A stretch of DNA of 64,000 nucleotides from Agrostemma githago (Eukaryota > Streptophyta > Magnoliopsida > Caryophyllales > Caryophyllaceae), in assembly GCA_958450325.1 (NCBI GenBank), contig OY288242.1, positions 71,773,562 through 71,837,561 on the forward strand, given 5' to 3'. Each line of letters starts with the position of its first letter. Position 1 is the first letter of the stretch. The notes under the pieces were generated by a model, which was not told the DNA's origin, did not search any database, and saw nothing but the letters and a program-made list of their open reading frames with translations. The position numbers and the translations under genes were made by a program. This document shows, one piece after another, positions 10,075-20,540 of the stretch.

Positions 10075-11024
10075 AGCCAGATGTCAGGACCATATGAGCC
10101 TTTCCTGTCCTTGGAAGAGGCGAACCGTGCGACCAAATCTTTTTATGGCTGGGTCAACTTGACCTCAAAAGCTCTCCCCCCAACCTTAGGGTGATACTCT
10201 TGGCGGGTCTCCAGCCGAGTATTTACATGATTCCTGAAATGACGAGGAATCCTCCATCCCGTAGCGCTGTGCACATAGAGAAAATTGACTTTCCAATCCT
10301 TCAGGCCTCTCAGGACCGGCCATACTAGGGAGCTTTTCTTCTGGCGAAGGATGGAAAAATACCCTGGTGAGCCACCCCCTTCATTAGAGGCCACCATCTG
10401 TAGGCCAACCATAAACCTCAAAGCATTTATGGATGGCTCCACGCCTCAAAACAAGCAAGTCCAGGTGTAAGCAATCAACGACCTAACAGCAAGGGCCGTT
10501 AACTGGGCGATGGCCACATTCATGCGCCGGAAAGCCTCCTCCAGGAATGGGTGAAAGGGAAAGCGCAGGCCGAATTCGAGACATTTGTGGTACACAGCAA
10601 TACAACCTGCAGGGGGATTACATACTGTGTCCTTCTCCCCAGGGACACCAACAGTGTAACCCTCCCCAAAATTATAGAACTTGGCTATAGCCTCCTCAGC
10701 ACTTTTTTCCAGAATTAGGTCTCGGTTTTTGGGGGCCGGATATGTTCTCAAAGGGATCCTATACTTGGTCCTGTCTAGGTAATAGGCCCTCCCCGTCTCC
10801 CTGGAAATGAGTGGGCCAGCGATTGTAGAGGCGTCGATTTCTAACGCCTCGTCGTCAGAATCAATAACGTCGAGGGGAGTTGGCACCCCCACTGTCCTCT
10901 TAATGGTCTTCCTCGACCATCCTGACACCCAGTCCCCCGGAGGAGGAGACAAGGTCAGCATTAACACTGTCTCTACCCCCCGTCCTTTCAGTCTAATGAC
11001 TAGAGAAAGGGAGAACCCGGGCAC
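10075..11024 (-). pseudogene. N-terminal half of PF04195-type (gypsy-type transposon domain) protein
   Basis: One frame runs from about 11024 to 10075 with in-frame stops at 10446 (after YTWTCLF) and 10143 (after VKLTQP). It shows an acidic stretch (DVIDSDDEALEID), then the domain with HKCLEFGLRFPFHPFLEEAF, AQLTALAVRSLIAYTWTC, GVEPSINALRFMVGL and LKDWKVNFLYVHSATGW. This order matches plant proteins carrying the 'putative gypsy type transposon' domain. The reading continues as KDLVARFASSKDRKGSYGPD up to the LTR at 10071; the coiled-coil half resumes left of 6054. The function of the family is unknown, and it is often found next to Tat-like retroelements. Confidence 0.75.
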
Positions 11025-11561
11025 AACGGTTGACCATGGTGGTCAAGGAAATAGGGAAAAGCGAAGAAATAGAAAGACGAGGAAGACAAGGATTAGGACT
11101 CTAACCTAATTAGCAGTCGCCGGATGAAGACGCGAGAAAGTTCCTCAGTCTAAAAAACGCTTGGCAAAAGGAGAGTTTGAAAGAGGGGGTTCATGAAATT
11201 CGAATGTGTAAAAGAGGGAATGAAGGGGGGGATGATACTTATATAGGCGCAGGAAGACGAAAAGCCGCCCAATCAGAGGGTTTTCCCAAGAAAATCCCCC
11301 CCACGTGTCACACATCCAAAATTGAACCACCCATCACTTCCCAAAGAGCCTCGGGAAGGCAACAAGAGCAGAGAAAGAAATCATTACATGACATCATCAA
11401 TTCAAAAAAAAATGATGAAAAATGATGAAAAAACAAAAGCCCACCTGATTCTCATTAGTTGAAAGGCCCAAAAGGCCAATATTACAAAGCAAAGTGGGAA
11501 CAAAAGATTACAAAAGGAGCCTGACAATTTGGCTCAACCAGCCTGTATACGCAGGATAGGC
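11025..11561 (-). other. Promoter and leader region between two minus-strand element genes
   Basis: No coding sequence is supported. It holds a pyrimidine-rich leader, the TATA box at 11239-11245 and, upstream of that, AT-rich sequence with a TGATGAAAAA-type run near 11405-11430. Confidence 0.5.
11239..11245 (-). promoter_or_regulatory. TATA box for the PF04195-type gene
   Basis: On the minus strand TATATAAG lies in a GC-flanked context (gcgccTATATAAG), about 215 bases upstream of the first codon of the conserved frame, with a CT-rich leader in between. The position and context are promoter-like; no experimental support is possible here. Confidence 0.5.
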
Positions 11562-12152
11562 CTAATCATCATCAAAACCAGGAGAGTAATCCCCGGGGCT
11601 GTCGTGACCACCTGCGTCGGAGCCCCAATCCCAGCTGTCGGAGTCCTCGAATGGATCAACAGGACCCTCTTCTTCATCTTTTCCAGATGATTAGCCCTGG
11701 CTTTCACTGTCTTCTGAGTCGTGACTACTCACGTCCCAATTCCTGCCATAAGGGGCCACCCTGTCACCTTCAGAAGAGCCACGGTCCTCCCGCCTCACCA
11801 AGGGGGAGGAAGGACCTGACTCAGGAGAAGATCCCAATTCGGGGCAATCATGATCGAATTGTTCGGGATGCAACCAAGGGAAACATATGTGGCACCCCCT
11901 GTCAAAGCAACCTCCCGCCTGGGAGCAGCGTCTGAGTGTGGGCCCAGCAGGAGATAGGGACTTTTTGGGGCGCTTGCCAGCCCTGGATGAAGATTTCCTC
12001 CCAGCAACCCGAGGAAGACGGGAACGCATTCGCCTACTGCGGCGAAGAGACAAGTGAACCTGCCTAGGGTATCTCAACCTCCGACGCCCCCTGAAGCAGA
12101 GGACGTCCACATAAACCCCGCAACGAAGAAGTGTTTTTCTCACCCACGACAT
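11562..12152 (-). pseudogene. Hypothetical element protein: basic N-terminus, acidic C-terminus
   Basis: The ATG at 12152 (MSWVRKTLLRCGVYVD) opens a frame with a strongly Arg/Lys-rich first half (RRSRRMRSRLPRVAGRKSSS) and a Cys/His cluster (CFDRGCHICFPWLHPEQFDH). After the stop at 11691 the same frame continues to 11562 as a very acidic tail rich in Asp, Ser and Trp. I do not recognise the family. It lies directly upstream of the PF04195-type gene on the same strand and has its own TATA box about 75 bases before the ATG, so the two may be genes of one element. The in-frame stop suggests decay. Confidence 0.45.
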
Positions 12153-12224
12153 CTTTTTTCTTTCTTTTGAAAAAGAGTTGAGCAAAATGGAGATGGATTG
12201 TGAGGACAATGAAGTAAAACCTGA

Positions 12225-12231
12225 ATTTATA
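12225..12231 (-). promoter_or_regulatory. TATA box upstream of the basic/acidic hypothetical gene
   Basis: On the minus strand TTGTATAAATTCAGG lies about 75 bases before the ATG at 12152, followed by a short leader ending in an A-rich run. This spacing is typical of a plant TATA box. Confidence 0.5.
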
Positions 12232-12425
12232 CAAGAGCAAAAGCAGGGCATTAATGGCGTCCCAACCACTTCTGCAAAGAAAGAAACCAATCATCAAACC
12301 GACACGCTGCTCAAGAGTCCACTTTACAAGAAGAGTAATCATGAGGAAAGACATCTAAACTCTTTGCATACCCAGAGCAGTTAAGGCTCTCTCCCTCGGG
12401 AACGTGCGATGCATTAAATGCAAAG

Positions 12426-12779
12426 ATGGAGTTCAAGAAGTCAACCTCCCGCCATCCCAGTCCAGAGAAGAAGGGGAAGGTTTCATGCTCTTATCATCCC
12501 GGTATTCTTGTTCAACAAGAAAAAAGGGCAGCTGAATTTCAGAACAAAATTTTGGAAGCCTTCGAGAAGGAGAAAGATAAGAATCGGCGATTTAGAGAGG
12601 AGGCCCGGGCTCGAGAGGAAATGATCATGAAACAACAGCAGGAGCTCATGTCAACGCTTTCCACGGTATTGCAAACTTAGAACTGTAATCTGTTTAACTT
12701 TACTAACTTCCGTAATCCGAATGATGATAATTCGGGAGGTGGTGGAGTTGGGGGAGCCGGGGTCGGTTTTCAAGTGTAG
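12426..12779 (+). pseudogene. C-terminus of a CACTA-associated protein (coiled coil, Gly-rich tail)
   Basis: The frame starts in KSTSRHPSPEKKG and runs into a charged coiled coil (RAAEFQNKILEAFEKEKDKN, REEARAREEMIMKQQQEL). There is an in-frame TAG at 12678-12680, then the tail NFRNPNDDNSGGGGVGG and a stop at 12777-12779. Such Lys/Glu/Gln-rich C-termini are common in the second protein of plant CACTA elements (Ptta/En/Spm type), and the gene ends about 380 bases before the subterminal repeats, as expected. A Harbinger-type NAM-associated tail would look similar, so the family is not certain. The N-terminus has been lost. Confidence 0.5.
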
Positions 12780-13156
12780 CTTGAACCTCTAATTGATTAC
12801 TCTTTTAAGTTGTGTAAACTTTGATTACTCTTTTAAGTTGTTTAGACTCTTTAGACTTTAATTAGTACTCTCTTAAGTAGTTTAAACATTTTAGAAAGTT
12901 ATGTCCATGATATCGAATGGTTTTATGTGAATGAATTGGGTTGATGTTCGATTTTGAATGAAGTGAATGAATGAAGGCTGAAGTGAATGATATTGCAGTT
13001 TGAATGAGTTGGAAGAATTGAATGGTATGAAGGTTGGAGCAGAAGAGCATTGGATTTGTTGGTTATGAACGAATTGAAATGTTATAATGCAGATTTGTAC
13101 GTTGCAAATTGGAGGACAACGAACAAACTAGACCCCATGATCTTTTTTTATTTTAC

Positions 13157-13416
13157 CGACCGATATATGTCATTACCGACCGCATATACTATTGTACCGA
13201 CCGCCTATTATTTAACAAACCACAAGCACAAGTCGGTCGTTATATATTACCGACCGCTTATTTCGGTTAGTAAAAATCGCAATTACCAACCGAATTACCG
13301 ACCGCACAATGTTTTTTCCGATCAAAAAAACTTACAGGAGCTACTGGTCTGGTATGGTCGGCAAAGGTTACCGACCGCAAATATCAGTCAGTATACCTTG
13401 TTACCGACCGCAAGTT
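13157..13416. repeat. CACTA subterminal repeats (TTACCGACCG), left block
   Basis: About ten copies of ACCGACCG or the complement GTCGGTCG occur in both orientations. They are interrupted at 13421 by the LARD, and the same motif resumes at 24234. Such motifs are the binding sites of CACTA TnpA-like proteins in known elements. Confidence 0.85.
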
Positions 13417-13421
13417 CTTAT

Positions 13422-16400
13422 TGTAATCCCCTAGAAAATCTAACGCAATACAGTGGCGGAAACACTGTAGAGTTGAGATTAAAACACACTGACAAACTAT
13501 ATCTTATTAAAAGAAATGGTAAGTCAATACAAAGGCATCTTTTTACAAAAGGGCTAAAAGTAAAATCTCCAAACGGCTTTATACAAATCCATAAATTATA
13601 CGAATGAAGAAAGAGTAGGATCCATGCTACTCGCTAGCTCACACCCAAAACCCAGCGGCAAATACCTGTCATGATATAAACATAACAGCCACGTCAGTGG
13701 GGAGTAACTCGGACGTTCTCCCAGCCATATTATATCATATAAAAAATAATAGTATTACTATATCAAAATAATTAAAATAGAAAAAATTAAAATGATATAA
13801 TAAAAACAAGTTTTCGGAGGAAACTCAAAATATTGGAATAATAAATTCGGAACAAGTTTTCATAAGAAAACTTCAAATATTCGCCAACCTGCAAATAAAA
13901 ATGTATCGATAATAATAAAAATATTCAAAATGGCGTTATGGATAGGATTAGTGATGAAGGCTAGACTTTCACTAGGAGAATACTAAAACTAGCTTCGAGA
14001 ACTTAGTTCAAACAAATCAAACCTCGATCTCTAACTAGGCTACTCAACCATAATAGGACGGCGACTTATAAATGCGTGGCCCTAGTTTAAGATAATATGC
14101 ACACCCCTCCCGAGCACCATAAATACTCAGTTCAACCCGACGGCGTCTTACACTGCGAGGCACGAGTTTAAGGTCAAAATGTACACACACTCCCGAACAC
14201 CATATATGCTCGGTTCAACAACCAATGTGCCCCATAAAGACACACCAGCCTTATAGTTGATGGCAAAAACGTAAACCCCAGAATATATTACTCTAAACCT
14301 CACACTTGTCCTTATTCCATAACTCCAAAACAACCATTATCGGTATATACAAGAGATATAATCATTATGAATAATATGAAGACAAAAGAAACAAACATTT
14401 TATATAAAATGGAAACTTTCTATAAATAGAAACTTACTAATTTTAGAAACTTACTTAAAATAGAAATATTATTATAGAAAATACGTAAGTGATTAAAATG
14501 AGTGAAATGTATAAAAATAGCATTCCTAACGAAATTAACATTTTAGTATTATCGTCGTTATCGTAACTTTAATATATTTCTAAATTGTTATTCAATATAT
14601 AAATAAAATATATTAAGTCAATATATAGTATTTTTATAAATAATTAGGAAATCGAGTTAAAACTATAAATTTTAGAAAAGAGATATTTTAAGAAAAACGA
14701 TATCAAAATTAATTGAGTCAACGAGTTTTATAAATGAAATGAATTTTACAAAGGTTTCAGATTATTTTTAGCAAATAGCTTTTATTTATAAATAATACGA
14801 ATTTTACTAAAAATAGTCAATTGTAAACAAATAAGAAATTATTAGTGAAAATAGCCTCGACTAAAAATATATTTAAAACAAAATCGACTATTTTCTCATT
14901 TATTAATATAAGTCGTAAAACGAAAATTAATTTATTGAACGAGTATAAAAATTTCGATTATAATATAAAAATACGATTTTAAGTTCAAAATTAGAAATTA
15001 ACGAAATATGACGAAAATATGAAATCGATAATATTTAGTTAATAGTGTCACGATAACCAACAAAATATTATAACAATCATAAATAATAAAATTATTAACG
15101 ATTTATAAAACGATATCGAATAGTTGTAAAATACTTATAAGGCATACGATTTAAAATATTATTTTTAGCAAACAATAAATAGCTAAAATTAGAAAGTCGA
15201 AGTTAAAATATTTACTACATACTACTACTCAAACATACGATATAAAATCGAGTAACGTCCTAAAGTTACCTTGAACCAAAATTCGAATCGCTCTCGTACT
15301 TGTCCACTTGCATAGTCCGAGCTCCAAATCTTCAATAGCACGCCTTAACCTTCGTGTCGTGAACCGTTAGCCATCCAAGTACGCTCCACTAAGAAATTCG
15401 AGACATAAAGAAATAGAAATAAAGAAATCGGAATAAGGATCGAAGGAAACGGAGAAGAATAAACGGACTAAAGAGGATAAACGCAGCGGCGGCAACACAC
15501 AACAACAAACATCGGACAGAAGAAGAATATACGAACAGGGGAGGAAGAAGAACGAGAATCATAGATCGACAACACGAAAATGGAGTAGATCGAATAGCAA
15601 CAAGGACGAAGAAGAAACAGCGGAGAAACGAAAAGAGGGAAAGAAGAAGAAGAAAGGCTAACAAAAGTAGCAGCAGAAGCATAACGATAATGGTAACAGC
15701 AGCAGCCTAGAACACAAAACAGCAGATCAGGCGAAGAAAAAGAAGAAGGAGCAGCAGCAACAGTCACAGTACAGAAGCAGCAACGCAACAGATGGAGCAA
15801 AAAAAGGAGAATGAAAAAGAAAAAAAAATGAAACCGAAAAACCGAAAGACAGCAGCAGACCAGCAGCGAAGAGGAAGACGTATAAGAATGAGGACACCAG
15901 TAACCATAAAAAGAAGAAGGAGAACAACGGAAAAGAATAAGACAGACCGAGAGACAAAACCGACAACCGAATCGCATACAATAACAGAAGACAGCAGCGG
16001 TATCAAACAGAACAGCAACGTGACAATGGCAGCAGCAAGGGCGCATCACCGCAGCAGTAAAACGCAGCAGAACGCACCAACAGTAAGAAAACAGAAGGAG
16101 ACGAAGAAGAGAGGAAGCAGAATTACCTTCACGAATTCCGGCGAGGAGGACTAATAAACGCAGCAGCAAAGGGGCAAAGCAGCAGCAGAAACGCAACAGA
16201 AACAATACGCAGGAATGACAAAAACAACAATTGTAGCAGCAAAATTACAGATTATGAATTAAGTGGGGGAAAGAACATGAAGAAGAGGATGAACGTACAA
16301 GTAAGGGGAATGAAGCGGTGGGAGAGAAAAAAAAGAAAGGGAAATGTACGTAATTAATCAGTGGGGTAAACAAGGGGAAGGGGAAATGTATCAGCCCAAC

Positions 16401-17010
16401 AAAATAAAGTGGGTAAAATTAATACGGATTAAATAAATGAATCTGGTAGGAGACGAATTCTGTAACGATAAGTTGACTGACCCACGGATTCAAGTTAAAA
16501 TCGAGTCCATAAAATTAATAAATAATCGGGTCGTCTAATAAAAATGAGTAGCTAAAGTATTCGAGTCGAAAACAAAGTTTATGGAAATAAATAATTAGAC
16601 GATGAAATAGTGTTTCCTGATAAATAATAAATCTTCGATAAAGTGAATTAAATTGATTTCTCGAGGAAAGGTAATAAATGTTTTTGACGAAACATAAAAT
16701 AAATGAGTTTCGAGCCGAAAATAGAAATTCGAGCTTAAATATAAATAAATGAAAAGAATTTAGAATTTAAATCGCCGAAATAGACTTTCGATAATAATTA
16801 AATTAAATGTATAAAATAATTCGAAACATAAATAAAAATATGTTTTAAATATAAGAAGGGTTTCCGAGACAAATAAAATTTTAGGAGTTCGAAAAGATTA
16901 AACGATAAACTCGTTTTATAATAATTTTAAGTTTTACGAGTTAAATCGTAAAAATGAGAATACGAACATAATTTTAAATTAATTTAATTTATAAAATCAG
17001 GGGTGTTACA
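13422..17010 (-). repeat. 3' LTR of the LARD
   Basis: This 3589-bp repeat is nearly identical to 20541-24228. It lacks about 100 bases that the other LTR has at about 23375-23470 (between ATTACAGATTAT and GAATTAAGTGGG), plus scattered substitutions. It is AT-rich except for the purine-rich block at about 15390-16210. Confidence 0.93.
15389..16205. repeat. Purine-rich low-complexity block (GCAGCAG / GAAGAAG) in the LARD LTR
   Basis: The plus strand is strongly biased to A, G and C with CAG and GAAG triplets. It creates long but compositionally artificial frames: 120 codons on plus (15792-16154, Lys/Arg/Thr-rich) and 245 on minus (15468-16205, Phe/Cys/Ser-rich). The same frames occur at 22911-23273 and 22587-23324 in the other LTR. 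LTRs are copied from one template at insertion, so this conservation does not show selection. I do not call a gene. Confidence 0.7.
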
Positions 17011-17022
17011 ATCTTCCCCACT
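17011..17022 (-). promoter_or_regulatory. LARD polypurine tract
   Basis: On the minus strand AGTGGGGAAGAT directly precedes the 3' LTR start TGTAACACCCC. The preceding bases (TTCGAGGACGAAACTTC) resemble the end of chromovirus pol genes, suggesting that a short pol remnant is retained with the tract. Confidence 0.8.
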
Positions 17023-19641
17023 AAAAGAAGTTTCGTCCTCGAAACTAATAAAACATAATAATAGAATGCAAAACAAGGTTATATCACTTGAACAAAAGAA
17101 GAATGCTTAACTCGCATCACAATTTCGGTTTAAAAATTTTTATAACTTCAAACGTGATATGAAATAAAAATCGAAGACAAAATTTATTTCAAGATGAGTT
17201 GGGTTCAACTACCCGAAGATTAGAATCATTTAAATTAATAAAATCATAAGTTAAAATTATTTGATAAGATAATGACGATAAATGATATTCGTAAACAAAC
17301 TCGAGGGGGAGAGTACCCAAATATTTTCAAAGCAACAATAAAACGTTTTGATTAAGGAATTCGACGATATTTTATTTTAAGACGAAACAAAATTTTGAGA
17401 AATCAAATTTTGTAGTTAATAAATAAAAATCGAACCAATCGTCAAACATTTTCAATAACAAATTTAAAGTCTATCGACAATAAAAAAAACTTAGACATAT
17501 GAAGTTTTTTAAAAATGTTAAATCGTTTACATGATAATCTTATAGAAATCAAAATATTAGCGATTATGAAAATTTTTGTAAAAATTTAAACACGCTTAAA
17601 AATTGAAATTTGAAACAATTTCGAAATACTTTAAACTAAATTATTAAGACATTTTGAAACAGGACAAAATATATGTTACCAACCAAAAAAAATACGAAAA
17701 CGAAGTTTTGAAATTTATATCTCAAATGTTAAAATTTCACGATAGTCCAAAATTTTAAAATAGTCAAACTTTTCATAACATAGGTTCGGGAAAAAGGTAA
17801 ACGGATAAATTATTGAGTCAGAATCAACGACAAATCGAAACAGAAATTTTCAAACTCGATAAAGAAGTCAAAGTGACTGGCCAAAGAAGAAGTAGCAGGG
17901 TTTAAAAAAAACTAAGGGGAGGAACGAAATTGAGAGTCGAAAGGAGCTCTCAAGGAATTACAGAAGAACTTAACCATCTCGAGATTCCTAGTACGATTTC
18001 CACAACACGGGTTCCTAATTTCCATCAAATAATACTAAGTCCAATATTAGACACTAGGTGGTACTACCCAGTCACAATCTCCAAAAATGTCTTACGTGAT
18101 TATCCAATCATTCAAACGACAAGATACTAATCCTCAAATGCTTTAGAATCTAATCCCATCAATTAAAATTCCAACGGTCATCAAAGCATACCCAAACTCG
18201 CAATCGATAAGGTTCCTAAATCCAACGCTCATAAAGTTTGTACTCGAGGTACACTCCAAAATTCTAGAGTAAGGATCACTAAACAAGATGCACCAATTTA
18301 ACAATGTTCGGACACAAAATCCTCTAAAATGATCACAAACATATTTATAATGCTACAAGTACAGTAGTAGGGAAAGTACAACAAATCCTCAAACACGCTC
18401 AACCTATAGGTAATGGCGCAAACACTCACACCTTCAAATACGTTATTCGACTAATGTTTCTGAGAATTCCATCAAATTTCATATCGTAACAACGAATCCA
18501 CCAAAATATTTATTAACTCAAACAAGCCACAATCTCGTTGGTCTAAGAGTTCTGAACTATAAATCCATCCAGATGATTCGCATTAAGTATTCCTCAAAAC
18601 AATGCGATAAATCCACTTCTAATTGTGCAATATGTTTCTCTTCTTCAAGGTTAACAACAATTTATCCAGTTAGATCACTCAACTCCAAATTTCAGAGGTT
18701 ACAACCCTAAACAATGATCAATGATCTAATCCACAAGAAATACGGGTAATCTATGTCAACCAAAATTTCTAACAACATTAATGAAAACCTTCAATGGTAC
18801 CGCAACACTCAGGATAACACTTTAAGCAATACTCTATGATCCCGAATATTCGCGATGCATCTATCCAATAAGCATCAGGTAAGAATCTCAAAGTAGTATT
18901 ATCAGTTACACTTAGTTCGGTTCTAGGTTAGGTACTAGGTATCCATCAAATATGACATACTCTTACTACTCCCAAATATATCCAACTCTAAGTACCCAAA
19001 ATAATCAAGGTAACCTATAACCCAAGGTTCAGTGTCTAAAGTATCATCCGAATTCCATCAAGCAACATTTTGCTATTCAAATTAATCCTCAAGAATTTCT
19101 TACTTGCTCAGAAGGTAGGGTAGACTCACAATCCTCAAACCAAACCAGGTGACAGGGGTTTACTAAACCTCAAACATCTATAACTTTTCACGGGGTTCAC
19201 TGAGACGGAATTCGGTCAAACCAAGAATCTCAAGAGTAAAGATGGTAAAGTAGGAGAATAGAACAAGGATTCACCAAGCGAACGAAGATGAGGATATATA
19301 AGAGAAGAATTGGAATAAGCAAAGGAAGGAAGAAAAGAATCGACGATCCTACAATACTAAGTTCTTGAACTAGAGGAGAATCTTCGGGCCTCCAGAGTTC
19401 ACGAGAATTACTTAATCTTCTTGTAGAGGAACGAGCACACAAGACTAGTGTTGTTCCATCTGGATCTACTGCAACATCATGGAACATGAATCTACTCTTA
19501 ATCATCTAACCTGTAGCTTGAGCAAACTGAACTGGAGCTGAAAAGTCACCATCGACATCTTTCTTGAAGCCCCAAGTTGTCCACTCGAGTCAGCAGGCGT
19601 TGAGAGTTCTAAGCAGGTCTTGTCCCGATCTGGAGCAGCAT

Positions 19642-20318
19642 TGATTGGGGTGGGCCGCCTGTCAATCAGCCGCCTGCTAGGCAGGCCCCGAGACGATTCC
19701 TGCCAAGGAGTCGAAAGACTAGCCCCCAGCAAGAACCTAGAACAAAGCATAAAACGCTAAAGGCTGGCCGTCAGCTGCTGAGAGCACGGGCCAACCCAGC
19801 CTGTCGGAGCTTGGCAGCCCCCTGCCTGAAGACTGTCTGCCCTGGGAAAATCCCTGGCCGACAGGGTCAGGACCCCCAGGGGCCCTCTCGTCATTTTGCC
19901 TAAGGTAATTGGAAATGGATGGATGAGAAGCCGCCACTTGTCACTTCTCTATCCAAACATTCCTCTTTCTCTTCTCTCTCTTGTGGGAAGGTATAAATAC
20001 CTCCCCATTTCCCACATGAGAGGGGTTGGATTTTCTCTCTCTAGACTCTTATTCCTAAAACGCCGTCTAGTTCCTCACGAGCTAGGTTCGTAAAGGCATT
20101 TCACGGACTGACTTAGGCATCGGAGAGGGTTTCCTCGGACAACCTCCGAGGCCCTGTGCGTTCATTGTGCAGGGAGCAGGCCATTTCCGCCGGGAAGGTC
20201 CGATTCAAGGAGTGAGAGGAAGGGGAGACCAAGGGAATCAAGCAATCAATTGTTCACCGTTGATTCAATTATACTGCCCGGATCCTAGGCCGGGTGAATT
20301 GTTTCCGTGACCGGAACA
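19642..20318 (+). mobile_element. Solo LTR nested in the LARD interior
   Basis: This 677-bp GC-rich block stands out from its AT-rich surroundings. It starts TGATTGGGG, ends GACCGGAACA, and is flanked by AGCAT at 19637-19641 and 20319-20323. It contains GGTATAAATACC near 19990, a good TATA box on the plus strand, followed by a CT-rich stretch as in LTR R regions. The family is not identified. Confidence 0.75.
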
Positions 20319-20526
20319 AGCATCATATCGGCATCTTGTTCATTCATCTTCCTCCAGACAAAAGCAACAAATATTCAATGTTAATCATTGAGTTACAAGA
20401 ACATATAAACCTAACATTTAAGTCCTTATTTTGGTTTCTACCCATCTCTCAATAATATTTCTTTAATATTCAAATCATTTACTGGTATTTTTCCTAAAAT
20501 CAGGTGTAAGCGTCGGGAGCAACAAT

Positions 20527-20538
20527 GCTCTGATACCA
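20527..20538 (-). promoter_or_regulatory. LARD primer binding site (tRNA-iMet type)
   Basis: On the minus strand TGGTATCAGAGC lies two bases after the 5' LTR end. It is the common plant primer site complementary to the 3' end of initiator tRNA-Met. It fixes the element on the minus strand. Confidence 0.92.
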
Positions 20539-20540
20539 AC

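Larger units (their letters stand above)
17011..20540 (-). other. Non-coding interior of the LARD
   Basis: No gag, protease, RT or integrase motifs were found in any frame. 17011-19600 is AT-rich. 19642-20318 is a nested GC-rich solo LTR. The rest up to the primer site is leader-like sequence. Confidence 0.8.

Noticed and set aside
15468..16205. 245-residue Phe/Cys/Ser-rich minus-strand ORF repeated at 22587-23324
   Set aside because: It is a by-product of the purine-rich low-complexity block in the LARD LTR. Identity between the two copies reflects LTR duplication, not selection.
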